Below the pieces are notes generated by a model. The model was not told where the DNA came from. It did not search any database and saw only the letters and a list, made by a program, of their open reading frames with translations. DNA of 64,000 nucleotides from Desulfofustis glycolicus DSM 9705 (GTDB lineage Bacteria; Desulfobacterota; Desulfobulbia; Desulfobulbales; Desulfocapsaceae), in contig NZ_FQXS01000013.1 of assembly GCF_900130015.1 (NCBI RefSeq), positions 1 to 64,000 of the forward strand. The letters are read 5' to 3'. This document shows, piece by piece, positions 17,717 through 26,555 of the stretch (its first letter is position 1; each line of letters starts with the position of its first letter). The translations under genes were made by a program, and so were the position numbers.

Positions 17717-19234
17717 TCAAGATGGGCGATTAGACGGCCAACCCTTCAATAATCCGGCTAGTTTGCTCTTGATCACGGCCGGCTTCCAGGGCTTGGAAGC
17801 GGGTTGCACACACTTTTTGGCAAGTACCCTGTTCAGTTCTTCTTCAGAGAGATTGCTGCATCTGCTTAACGTGTGAAAATCTTCCGCTACTATCGAGGCA
17901 ATGTCAGCCATGGCATCAAGGCACGTTTGAAGATCCTTCAGGATCAAAGAATTCAGAGGTGACATATCTCTGCGGGAAACAGGATGTTCAAATAATCGAG
18001 TCAGCAAACCATTGCCATTTTTAACAATGGCTGCAGCCCGTTTTGACATCGCGGCACAGAGCTTGTCATAACGATCGGGAGGCATATGCACAAGAGACGA
18101 AAACAGATCGAACACGTTATCGCTGTCAACGGAAAAATCGACGACCAGGTTAGGGAATTCATCACCGACAACTTCAGCCAAACCTGTCGATTTTGCTACA
18201 GCCACCGGACAACCACCGGCCATCGCCTCCAAACAGACGATGCCGAAAACCTCCCAACGGGAGGGAAAAACGCTCAAGGTCGCCTCCGCTATATAGCGCC
18301 GTACTTGGTGCGGTTCTACCTGACCGGTAAAATCCACGAAACCACGCAGATGCTGCGGAATGTGCGGAAGCCAGTATTCAAGAAAACTCGTTTGGTAACT
18401 CTTGCAAAAAGAATCTCTTCCGACAAAACGAAGAAATGGAGTGCCCTCGGCGGGAGCATGTCTGTAGCGCTGCAAGAATGCCTGCAACAGGCGGTCGGCC
18501 CCTTTATGGAAATCAAGCCGCCCGATAAAGAGGATGGTTTTTGATTTCTGCCGATAACCACTGGTCGCCTCAATGTTGGAAAAATCCGGACCGACTATGT
18601 TGGGAATAACCGTCTCTGCCAGTTCGAGATCAAGCCTCTCCCGAGTCGCCTCCCAGACCAGGCGAGTCGGGAAAACCGTTCGATCGGCAAACCTGACGCA
18701 GGCGTCTTCCATTGCACAGGTCAGCCTGTTCTGTGGATCGTCAAGTTCACTTGCAAACCGGCCTGTCAGCCCGGACTCATAGGCTTTCAAAGCATCATGG
18801 GTCGAGCCCTCGACAAAAATAGTGAACACGGTACCAGTGTAGGATCCCGTCTGTTTTTTCAAGAGGCAATGAAACAATTCCGCTCCGAAATCAGCCCCGA
18901 TCACATGATCGGGACTGCCCGTCTGATTCACTGCGTCAAAAGCGTTTTGAACTGCTGCCGAATAACAGAATTTTTCGTGAGAGACAAGCCCTCCTGAAGG
19001 AGAAAAGTTGACGATCGCGTTCTCCTGCAATTCATCAACAAACAAAATGCAGCATCGTGGATAGTTTTTTGAAAAAACATCGAAATTGAAAAACTGATGT
19101 TTTTGCGTAAGAAAGGTGATGTCGTTCCCCTGGTTGCTCAGTAAGCGAGCCATAGCTTGAAACTGGGTGCCGATTCCTCCGTAATGGAAAGGCACAATCT
19201 CCCGTGTTACGAAAAGAATGGAACGCTTGTTCAT
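17717..19234 (-). CDS. GT4-family glycosyltransferase
   Basis: 505 residues, longer than a typical GT4 enzyme (about 380). MNKRSILFVTREIVPFHYGG is the N-terminal glycine-rich loop; ILFIGRLDFHKGADRLLQAF and VFPSRWEVFGIVCLEAMAGG (with the E-x7-E pair) form the donor site, followed by GCPVAVAKSTGLAEVVGDE. The last ~90 residues are an extra helical tail ending in a basic segment. The start overlaps the stop of wzt by four bases (ATGA), so expression is coupled to the exporter. It likely acts in synthesis of the chain exported by Wzm/Wzt. Confidence 0.85.
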   Translation of the reverse strand: MNKRSILFVTREIVPFHYGGIGTQFQAMARLLSNQGNDITFLTQKHQFFNFDVFSKNYPRCCILFVDELQENAIVNFSPSGGLVSHEKFCYSAAVQNAFDAVNQTGSPDHVIGADFGAELFHCLLKKQTGSYTGTVFTIFVEGSTHDALKAYESGLTGRFASELDDPQNRLTCAMEDACVRFADRTVFPTRLVWEATRERLDLELAETVIPNIVGPDFSNIEATSGYRQKSKTILFIGRLDFHKGADRLLQAFLQRYRHAPAEGTPFLRFVGRDSFCKSYQTSFLEYWLPHIPQHLRGFVDFTGQVEPHQVRRYIAEATLSVFPSRWEVFGIVCLEAMAGGCPVAVAKSTGLAEVVGDEFPNLVVDFSVDSDNVFDLFSSLVHMPPDRYDKLCAAMSKRAAAIVKNGNGLLTRLFEHPVSRRDMSPLNSLILKDLQTCLDAMADIASIVAEDFHTLSRCSNLSEEELNRVLAKKCVQPASKPWKPAVIKSKLAGLLKGWPSNRPS

Positions 19235-20598
19235 TCCACTATCCGATGTGAAAACGAAAACGGGTGCCAGATAAGATAGTAAATAGGGTGCTGGGGGTCG
19301 GGCTTTACCTTAAACACGGCTGCCAGTTCTATCAAATCGAGAATTTCCTGGTTTTCAAGGCTGTAGGTATTGTTGACGGTATAGTGAATCGAGTAGGCGT
19401 CGGCTGGTTTAAGAATGTTTTCAAACGATATATCAACGACAAGTCGCGTGCCGCTTTTTATCGTATCAAAGGTGTAACCGTACTCCCGAGTTGTGCAGTG
19501 CATGATTTCAACGCCCTGCTTGTTTCTGACGATAACACAACAATTAAGCGCATCGAGTTCTTTTTTTGTTTCGATAAATGCTCGAACGGTTATCTTTTCT
19601 TTGAAACCGAACGTATCCAAAGGTTCCCCGTTCATGCCGATCATCTCAAGATAGATGACACGGGCATTGCCGGTGCCGTACCGATAGTCCCTGACCCGTT
19701 CGGCAAAACTCTTTTCTTTCCCTTTTGCTTCCTGATATCCAATAAGAGACGATGGTTTCTTGTCGGTGCTCTTCTTTTCCGCTGTTACGTCAACAACGCT
19801 TGCATTCTTATCGGCTCCATGGATCGGCTGTCCTGGATCTGCTTCGCCTCTCTGGTACTGGTCGTTGCGTAGGTCGCGAAGGTATCTGTCGACAACTTCT
19901 ATGGCCGGACCAATCGTTTTTATCCTACCGCATTCCAAGTACAGAGCCCTCTCGCACAACAAGGGGACCGACGTTATGTCATGGGTGACATATAGTATCG
20001 TTACTCCCTTATCTATCAAACTGCGCATCAGCTTGGTGCATTTCGCCTGGAAATATGAATCACCGACAGATAAGGCCTCGTCAACGATCAGGATATCAGG
20101 CTCCACATTTGCCTGGACGGCAAAGGCCAACCTGACAACCATCCCGCTACTGTACATCTTGATCGGTCGATCAATGAAATCGCCAATATCGGCAAAAGAT
20201 GCGATTGCATCGAACTTTCGATCTATTTCTTCTTTTTTGAAACCGAGAATGGTTGCGTTGAGATAAACATTCTGTCGACCGGTAAATTCAGGATTGAAGC
20301 CGGCTCCGAGTTCCAACAGAGCAGAAACCTTACCGTTGACCGAGATGGTTCCTTTGGTTGGCGGGATAATACCGCATATGAGTTGGAGAAGAGTTGACTT
20401 GCCGCTGCCATTTTTCCCTATAATTCCAAGAAACTCCCCCCTTTTCACAGAGAAGGAAATATTGTCGAGAGCCTTGAATGGAGTATGTAATTGCTTTTTG
20501 CCCGGGCAAAACACTTCAAAAACTCTATAGGAAGGCTTCCGATACAACCGGTACGTCTTCTCGATGTTGTTAACCGATATTGCTGTCTGTCTCGCCAT
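19231..20598 (-). CDS. wzt: Polysaccharide ABC transporter ATP-binding protein with C-terminal glycan-binding domain
   Basis: 455 residues. Residues ~1-240 are the ATPase: Walker A GIIGKNGSGKSTLLQLICG, LLELGAGFNPEFTGRQNVYL, signature region KMYSSGMVVRLAFAVQA and Walker B DILIVDEALSVGD. Residues ~300-455 form a beta-sandwich like the Wzt C-terminal domain (GNARVIYLEMIGMNGEPLDT, KEKITVRAFIETKKELDALN), which in O9a-type systems recognises the modified non-reducing end of the finished chain. That suits a locus with methyl- and sulfotransferases that could make such a cap. It works with the permease encoded eight bases upstream. Confidence 0.9.
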   Translation of the reverse strand: MARQTAISVNNIEKTYRLYRKPSYRVFEVFCPGKKQLHTPFKALDNISFSVKRGEFLGIIGKNGSGKSTLLQLICGIIPPTKGTISVNGKVSALLELGAGFNPEFTGRQNVYLNATILGFKKEEIDRKFDAIASFADIGDFIDRPIKMYSSGMVVRLAFAVQANVEPDILIVDEALSVGDSYFQAKCTKLMRSLIDKGVTILYVTHDITSVPLLCERALYLECGRIKTIGPAIEVVDRYLRDLRNDQYQRGEADPGQPIHGADKNASVVDVTAEKKSTDKKPSSLIGYQEAKGKEKSFAERVRDYRYGTGNARVIYLEMIGMNGEPLDTFGFKEKITVRAFIETKKELDALNCCVIVRNKQGVEIMHCTTREYGYTFDTIKSGTRLVVDISFENILKPADAYSIHYTVNNTYSLENQEILDLIELAAVFKVKPDPQHPIYYLIWHPFSFSHRIVE

Positions 20599-20606
20599 CT
20601 TCTACC

Positions 20607-21413
20607 CTATAGCACATCGGCAAACTGCGGCTTGAGCTTTCTGAATACATACGCTCCGACGAGAAGAGCCAACAGGGTTACCGTCCAAAAGTACACGGTG
20701 TACAAGCCGTGGTGCCAAAAAGGCACAAAATTAAGAAAAGATTCTCGATATCCCTGAACAACGTAGTAAAACGGATTGAATTTCAACCAGAATTGGACAT
20801 CTGATGGCATCATCTTGATATCCCAAAATATGGGCGTTCCCCAGAAACCGACTTGCAAAATGACAACGACGATCTGGCCAGTGTCTCTGACAAAAACGTT
20901 CAAAGATGCCACCATCCACGAAATACCTAGGGCCAGCAGTGAAAAGCAGCATAAATAATAGATAAATTGCAAAGAATACAAAGAAAGAGATATCCCTTGG
21001 AAAATCAATAGTCCAAGCAGGATCGAAAGGAACACCGCATGAGTTATCAGCCCGGAAAGTAGCTTGATCACCGGCAGAATCTGCGACGGAAAGAGCGTTT
21101 TCTTGACCAGATGGGAATTACCAACGACAACAAACGTCGATGATGTGACAATATCCGCGAAACAAAACCATGGGGCAAGGCCAGCGGCAAGCCAAACAAC
21201 AAAAGGGACATCCCCCATGGGCATTGATTTAAAACCGACACTGAACACGAACCAGAAAACGCAAATCATCACCAGCGGTTTGATAAATGTCCAGACAAAC
21301 CCGAGGAACGAACCGACATACTGTGCGGCTATTTCTCTTTTCGCCATCGTCCAGATCAAGTACCGATGATGAATGAGTAATCTAGAAAACTTAATGAATC
21401 CTTTGAATACCAT
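20607..21413 (-). CDS. wzm: Polysaccharide ABC transporter permease
   Basis: 268 residues with six hydrophobic segments. The N-terminal MAKREIAAQYVGSFLGFVWT amphipathic start, PLVMICVFWFVFSVGF and the late FWGTPIFWDIKMMP and NPFYYVVQGYRESFL segments are the hallmarks of the ABC-2 type export permease family of O-antigen and capsule exporters. It forms the channel through the inner membrane and pairs with the ATPase encoded immediately downstream. The gene begins a run of tightly packed minus-strand genes to about 10955, so this is the likely start of the export operon, with a 171-bp gap to the UDP-xylose synthase gene upstream. Confidence 0.9.
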   Translation of the reverse strand: MVFKGFIKFSRLLIHHRYLIWTMAKREIAAQYVGSFLGFVWTFIKPLVMICVFWFVFSVGFKSMPMGDVPFVVWLAAGLAPWFCFADIVTSSTFVVVGNSHLVKKTLFPSQILPVIKLLSGLITHAVFLSILLGLLIFQGISLSLYSLQFIYYLCCFSLLALGISWMVASLNVFVRDTGQIVVVILQVGFWGTPIFWDIKMMPSDVQFWLKFNPFYYVVQGYRESFLNFVPFWHHGLYTVYFWTVTLLALLVGAYVFRKLKPQFADVL

Positions 21414-21584
21414 TGGTGCCGAGTGAAACCTAATAAGGCGGAGTGATCAGTTCTCTATCAGAACAGGGGAACCGATATAGTGTTTGTCTCGAGCCACGAT
21501 CATTTGACATTTTACACCGGATCAGCAATATGTGCTGTCGATTGCCCAACTGCTCAGCACAATAGCAGCAACACGAAGAACCTG

Positions 21585-22532
21585 CTAACGGTCCAGCAAA
21601 TGCTTGAAATAGGCTATCGTCGGCCTAAGTCCCGTCGCCAGGGATATCTTTGGTTCCCAGCCGAGATTCTCCCGTGCCAAGGATATATCCGGGCGTCGTT
21701 GATGCGGGTCATCGGCCGGTAACTCTTTGAATATAACTTTCGATTTTGAACCGGTCTGGCGGACGACCATTTCAGCCAACTCCAAAATAGTAAACTCGTT
21801 GGGATTGCCGACATTGACCGGCCCGGTGAAACCGTCCTCGCTCTCCATCAACTGGATGAACGCTTCGATCAAATCGTCTACATAACAGAACGATCGGCTC
21901 TGGCTGCCATCCCCATAAACGGTGATCGGCTCTCCTTGCAGGGCCTGAACGATGAAATTCGATACCACCCGGCCGTCGTCGAGGTTCATGCGCGGTCCGT
22001 AGGTGTTGAAAATCCGGGCAATCTTGATTTTCAACCGGTGCTGGCGATGATAGTCGAAGAACAGAGTCTCGGCGCAACGTTTCCCCTCGTCGTAACAGGC
22101 CCGGATGCCATTCGGGTTGACATGGCCCCAATAGGATTCCGGTTGCGGATGAACCTGCGGGTCACCATAGACCTCGGAGGTGGAGGCCTGGAAGATCTTG
22201 GCCTTGATCCGTTTGGCCAACCCGAGCATGTTGATAGCGCCGTGCACCGAGGTCTTGGTGGTCTGCACCGGATCGAACTGGTAATGGATCGGTGAAGCCG
22301 GGCAGGCAAGATTGTAAATCTCGTCGACCTCGATGTAGAGAGGAAAAGTTACATCGTGGCGAATCAGCTCAAACAGCGGGTTATTCAGCAAATGCAATAT
22401 GTTCTGTTTGCTGCCGGTGAAGAAGTTATCGATGCACAATACCTCGTGGCCCTGCTCGAGCAACTTTTCACACAGGTGAGAACCGAGAAACCCGGCCCCG
22501 CCGGTCACGGCGATACGTTTTTTTGCTATCAT
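21585..22532 (-). CDS. UDP-glucuronate decarboxylase (UDP-xylose synthase)
   Basis: 315 residues, the usual size. The NAD-binding start [20 protein letters not shown], the [11 protein letters not shown] loop (catalytic Ser/Thr), [13 protein letters not shown] (Y-x3-K catalytic pair), [10 protein letters not shown], and [19 protein letters not shown] are diagnostic of the UXS branch of extended SDRs. It converts UDP-glucuronate to UDP-xylose with NAD+ as recycled cofactor, so xylose or a derivative is a likely component of the surface glycan. It lies upstream of wzm on the same strand. Confidence 0.92.
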   Translation of the reverse strand: MIAKKRIAVTGGAGFLGSHLCEKLLEQGHEVLCIDNFFTGSKQNILHLLNNPLFELIRHDVTFPLYIEVDEIYNLACPASPIHYQFDPVQTTKTSVHGAINMLGLAKRIKAKIFQASTSEVYGDPQVHPQPESYWGHVNPNGIRACYDEGKRCAETLFFDYHRQHRLKIKIARIFNTYGPRMNLDDGRVVSNFIVQALQGEPITVYGDGSQSRSFCYVDDLIEAFIQLMESEDGFTGPVNVGNPNEFTILELAEMVVRQTGSKSKVIFKELPADDPHQRRPDISLARENLGWEPKISLATGLRPTIAYFKHLLDR

Positions 22533-22768
22533 GGACGACGGTTCTCCCGCAACATAATTAATTCAGCATGTTCATCAAAACTGGCAGCACATAAACTGCA
22601 AAGCATATACTATTGCTCGGGAAAAGGCAAACTCGCAAAAGTGAGGCATGGGGGGCTCCCCTGGTTCTGCCGTCAACAGGATTCTGTCTGCCTCGAACTA
22701 GCGTGTCGCCCCCCTCCTGTCCGGGCGGCGTTAATTCCCGCAACCTCCTCGCCAGCACGGGACTCCTT

Positions 22769-24871
22769 TCACGGGGCAGGCAGGGTCGCTTGCCGGCGGA
22801 TAAAGATATCCGGCCAGCAGTCGTTGCCGGTGTGGTAGGATAAACGGATCGTCTCTTCGGTCGGACGGTCGATAAACCAGAGAAAGATTTCATAATCGGC
22901 CGTATCATGCTCGTGCCCACCGGCGCTGGCGCCGTAGACCATGACGTCGCCGGTGGCCGCCACCCGCGGAAAATATTCATGGCTGAAGTCGCCGTGCGCG
23001 TCGAACCATTGCGAGGCTGTCATGGTCTCGGCATCTATTTTGTGTACGGAGGTACCCATTCGGCCGCTGTCGTCGATTTTGTAAAGGTAACGGTCTCCCG
23101 GCCCCCAGCTCAACTGGCACCCCTGGCCGACCCGCTGCACGGAACCGTCCGGCTCAACCACAGCGGTCGCCCGGGTCGCCACGCGAAACGTTGCCGCCAG
23201 ACGATCGCCGGCACTGCTGATATCCGGCGTCTGCAGTTCGGTCTTCGGCGGCACCTCCACCGTTACCCCCGACTGGTAGAGCAGCTGCTCCTCTCCGGTA
23301 GCAAGCGTTACCCCCACCACCTGCGTCGCGCCCCGCTGGAAGAAGACCCGCGTGCCGTCCGCCGACCAGGTCGGCACGTTGCCATGTTGGGCGATACGCC
23401 GCTCTCTGCCGGTCTTCAGATCGAGCAGCCAGACATCCCAGGCGTAAACGTTTCGCTGGGATACCCATGGTTCGTGGGAGCGGGCAAAGACGATACGCGT
23501 TCCATCAGGCGAAATGCGGGGATAATAGTCGGTGTGCGGATGGCTGGTCAGTCTGCGTATCCCCCCGTCCGGCAGCGAAAAGAGATAGAGGTCGTGGCTG
23601 CCCGAACGATTTGAACTCCAGACCACGAAGCCGTCCAGAATCTGCAGCGAGGAGAGGTTCGGCAGCACCTCCAGGGCCACCGAATGCCCCTGCTCCGGTG
23701 CCCGTATGGCACCGCGTTTTTCGATCCGGCGATACTCATAGGCTAGAAACAACACGGCGCCGGTGAGCAACACCGCCAGGGCCGCAACGATCATCGACCA
23801 GCGAGGCCTGCTTGGACCTTCGGCCTCGCCCACGACGGCGGGCAGCACATTTGATTTGAACATGAACAACAACAGGCCGATCGTGCCAAGCAGGTAATCG
23901 ATGATCTGGCTGATCAAATGCATGGCCAGCATGACCAGCAGAGAGGTGGCTGTGGTCGCACCAAGCGCCACCAGGGCCAGCATGCCAGCCGCCTCATAGG
24001 TACCGAACCCCATAAAGGCCGGTACCGGCAGACTTGCCCCGGCCTCGGCCCCGATCAAGGCCGGCAGCACCATCAGGATTCTGGTGGTCAGGTCCGGAAA
24101 CTGGGTCTGCACCACGCCGACGAAGAGGCAGTACATACCGAGATATTTGACCAACCGGATACCAAGGGACAGCCCGAGCACCCGGCCAATAATGCCGGCC
24201 CGCCGGGTATCGCCGAGCGCCTTCTGAATCCTGGCCAGCAGCCCGCTCAGTTTGTCGATGATCCCGCCGGTCGACAACCGCTGCAAGAACCGGATAACAA
24301 TCGCCAGCGCTGGATAGAGCAGCACGAGCAACACCATGATCAGCAGCGCGAGCAGCACGAGCGCTCCGAGCAGCCAGAGTTGCAATTCGCCGCCAAGCAG
24401 CTGCCCGCCGATCAGCAGAAGAATGAGAAGGCCGAGCGCAATCAGGTCAAAAACGAAACAGATCGCCAAAGACGAGATGCAGGCCTGGCCGCTGACCCGG
24501 TAGCCGCGATTGAGCATGGCGATATAGGTCAGCTCGCCAAGCCGGGCCGGCAGCATGTCGATGAACATGTTGCGGCTCAGGGTCACGAGCATCAGGTGGA
24601 AAAGCGACGGTACCGAGACCTCAGTGGTAGCCAGCAGCACCTGGTAGCGCTGGGCCTGCAGCACGGTCCTGATCAGCGACAGCAGGACATAGAGAAGGGC
24701 AAACCACAACGAAAACGACGACAAGACGCCGAGCAGGCGTGCCCAGACGTCGGGTTCGGCGGATGACAAGCTGAAATGGATAAGAACGCCAAGCAACAGC
24801 ACGGAAACGGCACACGACAGGACGAGCCGCGGCAGAAATCGCCGAACCCCTCCGGATACGAAAAACGTCAT
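22769..24871 (-). CDS. LPG-synthase-type membrane domain fused to a TolB-like beta-propeller
   Basis: 700 residues in two parts. Residues ~1-345 contain about eight hydrophobic segments and the conserved blocks RNMFIDMLPARLGELTYIAM, NRGYRVSGQ and PVPAFMGFGTYEAAGMLALV of the UPF0104 / lysylphosphatidylglycerol-synthase membrane family, here without the C-terminal aminoacyl-transferase domain. A further membrane helix (~365-385) leads to a periplasmic region (~395-690) with TolB/PD40-type blades: VVWSSNRSGSHDLYLFSLPD, YYPRISPDGTRIVFARS, PTWSADGTRVFFQRG, LSWGPGDRYLYKI. The fusion is unusual. It follows a Pal-like gene by 24 bases, so the pair may form a TolB-Pal-like contact between membrane and wall. 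Confidence 0.75.
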   Translation of the reverse strand: MTFFVSGGVRRFLPRLVLSCAVSVLLLGVLIHFSLSSAEPDVWARLLGVLSSFSLWFALLYVLLSLIRTVLQAQRYQVLLATTEVSVPSLFHLMLVTLSRNMFIDMLPARLGELTYIAMLNRGYRVSGQACISSLAICFVFDLIALGLLILLLIGGQLLGGELQLWLLGALVLLALLIMVLLVLLYPALAIVIRFLQRLSTGGIIDKLSGLLARIQKALGDTRRAGIIGRVLGLSLGIRLVKYLGMYCLFVGVVQTQFPDLTTRILMVLPALIGAEAGASLPVPAFMGFGTYEAAGMLALVALGATTATSLLVMLAMHLISQIIDYLLGTIGLLLFMFKSNVLPAVVGEAEGPSRPRWSMIVAALAVLLTGAVLFLAYEYRRIEKRGAIRAPEQGHSVALEVLPNLSSLQILDGFVVWSSNRSGSHDLYLFSLPDGGIRRLTSHPHTDYYPRISPDGTRIVFARSHEPWVSQRNVYAWDVWLLDLKTGRERRIAQHGNVPTWSADGTRVFFQRGATQVVGVTLATGEEQLLYQSGVTVEVPPKTELQTPDISSAGDRLAATFRVATRATAVVEPDGSVQRVGQGCQLSWGPGDRYLYKIDDSGRMGTSVHKIDAETMTASQWFDAHGDFSHEYFPRVAATGDVMVYGASAGGHEHDTADYEIFLWFIDRPTEETIRLSYHTGNDCWPDIFIRRQATLPAP

Positions 24872-24895
24872 AACAGATACTGACTCGTCAATGCG

Positions 24896-25501
24896 CTACG
24901 GAAGCACCAGGTCTGCCCGCCGGTTCATTGCCCAGGACTGCTCGTCGTTGCCGGGAAACAACGGCCGCTGGGAACCGTAGCTGATGGTCTTGATCCGCGC
25001 CTCGGCAACACCGAGGTTGACCAGGTAGCGTTTAACACTCAAGGCCCGTAGTTCGCCCAAGGCCAGGTTATAGTCGGTGGTGCCTCGGACATCGCAATTA
25101 CCCTCGACGACCAGGCGAAGCTGGTCGTTGACCAGCAGATGGGCGCCGCTGCTGGTGAGCTTGTCGATCTGGTCAGCACCGATGGCGCTGCTGTCGAATT
25201 CAAAGAAAACCGGATAGAGTGGCGCCGTCGAACGGCCATAAACGGACCGGTATTCATCCGACGTGGTGTCGGGCAGCAGCGGGTTGACCCCGGTCTGTGC
25301 CAGCGGTTCGAGATCGCCGGCCGTCACCGAGCCGGTCGTGTCCTGACTGCTCCCCGGCTCCGCTGAGCCGAGCAGATTGCCCTCGGGCTTCATCGATTCC
25401 GACACATGACTGGAATCGACGTCCTTTTTCCCGCAACCGGTCAGCGCGAACAGGCACAGGCCAACGGCCAGTGCCGTTTGCAGCATACGTTTCACATTCA
25501 T
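24896..25501 (-). CDS. Pal-like lipoprotein with OmpA C-terminal domain
   Basis: 201 residues. A signal peptide ends at the lipobox LTGC (about residue 22). A ~70-residue Ser/Gly/Thr-rich linker leads to an OmpA-like domain: PVFFEFDSSAIGADQIDKL, LVVEGNCDVRGTTDYNLALG (peptidoglycan-binding motif, NC-D in place of H-D) and RALSVKRYLVNLGVAEARI, YGSQRP, MNRRADLVL. This is the Pal fold, an outer-membrane lipoprotein binding diaminopimelate of the wall. The linker is longer than in canonical Pal. It is the third gene of a four-gene operon, preceded by two small lipoproteins and followed by the TolB-like fusion; tolA/Q/R are not in the window. Confidence 0.88.
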   Translation of the reverse strand: MNVKRMLQTALAVGLCLFALTGCGKKDVDSSHVSESMKPEGNLLGSAEPGSSQDTTGSVTAGDLEPLAQTGVNPLLPDTTSDEYRSVYGRSTAPLYPVFFEFDSSAIGADQIDKLTSSGAHLLVNDQLRLVVEGNCDVRGTTDYNLALGELRALSVKRYLVNLGVAEARIKTISYGSQRPLFPGNDEQSWAMNRRADLVLP

Positions 25502-25514
25502 GACATCACCCGGA

Positions 25515-25877
25515 TCACTCCGTATTTTTTATCAGCCGGGGGGTCCAAAAGACCTGCCCCTTCTCGCTCACTTCCCGTTCCAAATCGGCACCGGTCCACT
25601 CTTTTTCCTGGTCGAGATAACCGCAGCGCATGACCCGCAGACTTAAGGTGTGTTCATCCTCCAGTCGCTCCTCCGGAATCACTTCGATCGTATCCAGCGG
25701 TGTCAAGCCGAGATAGATCCAGGAAAGATTGTCCTGGCGATAGATGACATGGGCCCCTTCCGGCTCGGTGTGTACCCTGAAATTAATCGGCTGCTGTGAG
25801 GAGCAACCGGCGAGTACTGCAACCAGAACACCGGTGAGCGACAACAACAGCGGCCTGAGATATCTCCCTCTTTTCAT
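25515..25877 (-). CDS. Small lipoprotein, PEGA-like
   Basis: 120 residues from ATG 25877, with AGGA at suitable spacing (an adjacent ATG at 25880 is too close to it). The signal peptide MKRGRYLRPLLLSLTGVLVA ends at the lipobox VLAGC. The mature part (INFRVHTEPEGAHVIYRQDN and LGLTPLDTIEVIPE) resembles a PEGA domain, a small beta-sandwich common in surface lipoproteins. It lies 11 bases after one lipoprotein gene and 13 before the Pal-like gene. The function is unknown, probably outer-membrane associated. Confidence 0.75.
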   Translation of the reverse strand: MKRGRYLRPLLLSLTGVLVAVLAGCSSQQPINFRVHTEPEGAHVIYRQDNLSWIYLGLTPLDTIEVIPEERLEDEHTLSLRVMRCGYLDQEKEWTGADLEREVSEKGQVFWTPRLIKNTE

Positions 25878-25888
25878 CATATTCCTCG

Positions 25889-26245
25889 CTAGTTCTGGGA
25901 TTTTTTCTCGAGTTCGACCTGGATATCGACGGCATTGGCCTCGGCATCCGCCGGCGTCTTGTGCTTCCGGTTGATCCAGAACGACGTGATGCGATCGATA
26001 TAGCCGGGTTTGCGCAACTGAATAGTGACGAATTCCGCTGTATCGGCCTGGCCGGGAAACGATACCTTGACCGGCGTCATGCCCAAATGGCTTTGATCCT
26101 TGAGGTTCACGACCTCGGCACCTTCCGGGATACTGCCGATTTTGGCGGCTCCATATTTGTTTGGCGATGCGCAGCCGGACAGCAGGAGCACTGCCGAAAC
26201 GGCCAGGATGGCACTGAGGGTCACAACAGGATGTCTTCCGAGCAT
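25889..26245 (-). CDS. Small lipoprotein, PEGA-like
   Basis: 118 residues from ATG 26245, which has AAGGAG seven bases upstream. The signal peptide MLGRHPVVTLSAILAVSAV leads to the lipobox LLSGC. The mature sequence IGSIPEGAEVVNLKDQSHLG MTPVKV in two parts matches the PEGA pattern (P-E-G-A-x-V ... G-x-T-P) and is related in layout to the next gene, so the two may have arisen by duplication. It is the first gene of the four-gene minus-strand operon; the promoter must lie in the 310-bp region shared with the divergent TRAP genes. Confidence 0.75.
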   Translation of the reverse strand: MLGRHPVVTLSAILAVSAVLLLSGCASPNKYGAAKIGSIPEGAEVVNLKDQSHLGMTPVKVSFPGQADTAEFVTIQLRKPGYIDRITSFWINRKHKTPADAEANAVDIQVELEKKSQN

Positions 26246-26423
26246 GCGATCTCTCCTTTCCATGGTGGCTCTGCATAATTTCCCTGATAACCTAGCCTGT
26301 TTAGCCGTTTTCGTCCATCTCTATTTACCGGTGAGGCAACCGTCGGAGCCGGACTGCGGCCCGGCGGCACGCCCGGTGAGCGAGTAGTGCTGCCGCGGGC
26401 TTTCGCTGTCGCGCGCCTCTGTC

Positions 26424-26437
26424 GAATAACGTTATTC
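26424..26437. promoter_or_regulatory. Perfect 14-bp palindrome in divergent intergenic region
   Basis: GAATAACGTTATTC is perfectly self-complementary. It lies between the lipoprotein operon (start 26245, minus) and the TRAP gene (start 26556, plus), where both promoters are expected. It could be an operator for a dimeric regulator. No other copy was noticed. Confidence 0.4.
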
Positions 26438-26555
26438 AGGGTAATTGCCGGTAGCGGTCGACGAGTCTTGACGATATCTTTGGAATCGCACATAGTATCG
26501 GCAGATCTCCGGCTCCGGATAGCATAGCCGATCCCCTCCATCGAGGAAACAAACC

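Noticed and set aside
23918-24766. Plus-strand frame of 282 codons
   Set aside because: Antisense to the membrane domain of the TolB-like fusion; composition is almost all Gln/Arg/His/Glu, the usual mirror image of a hydrophobic GC-rich gene.
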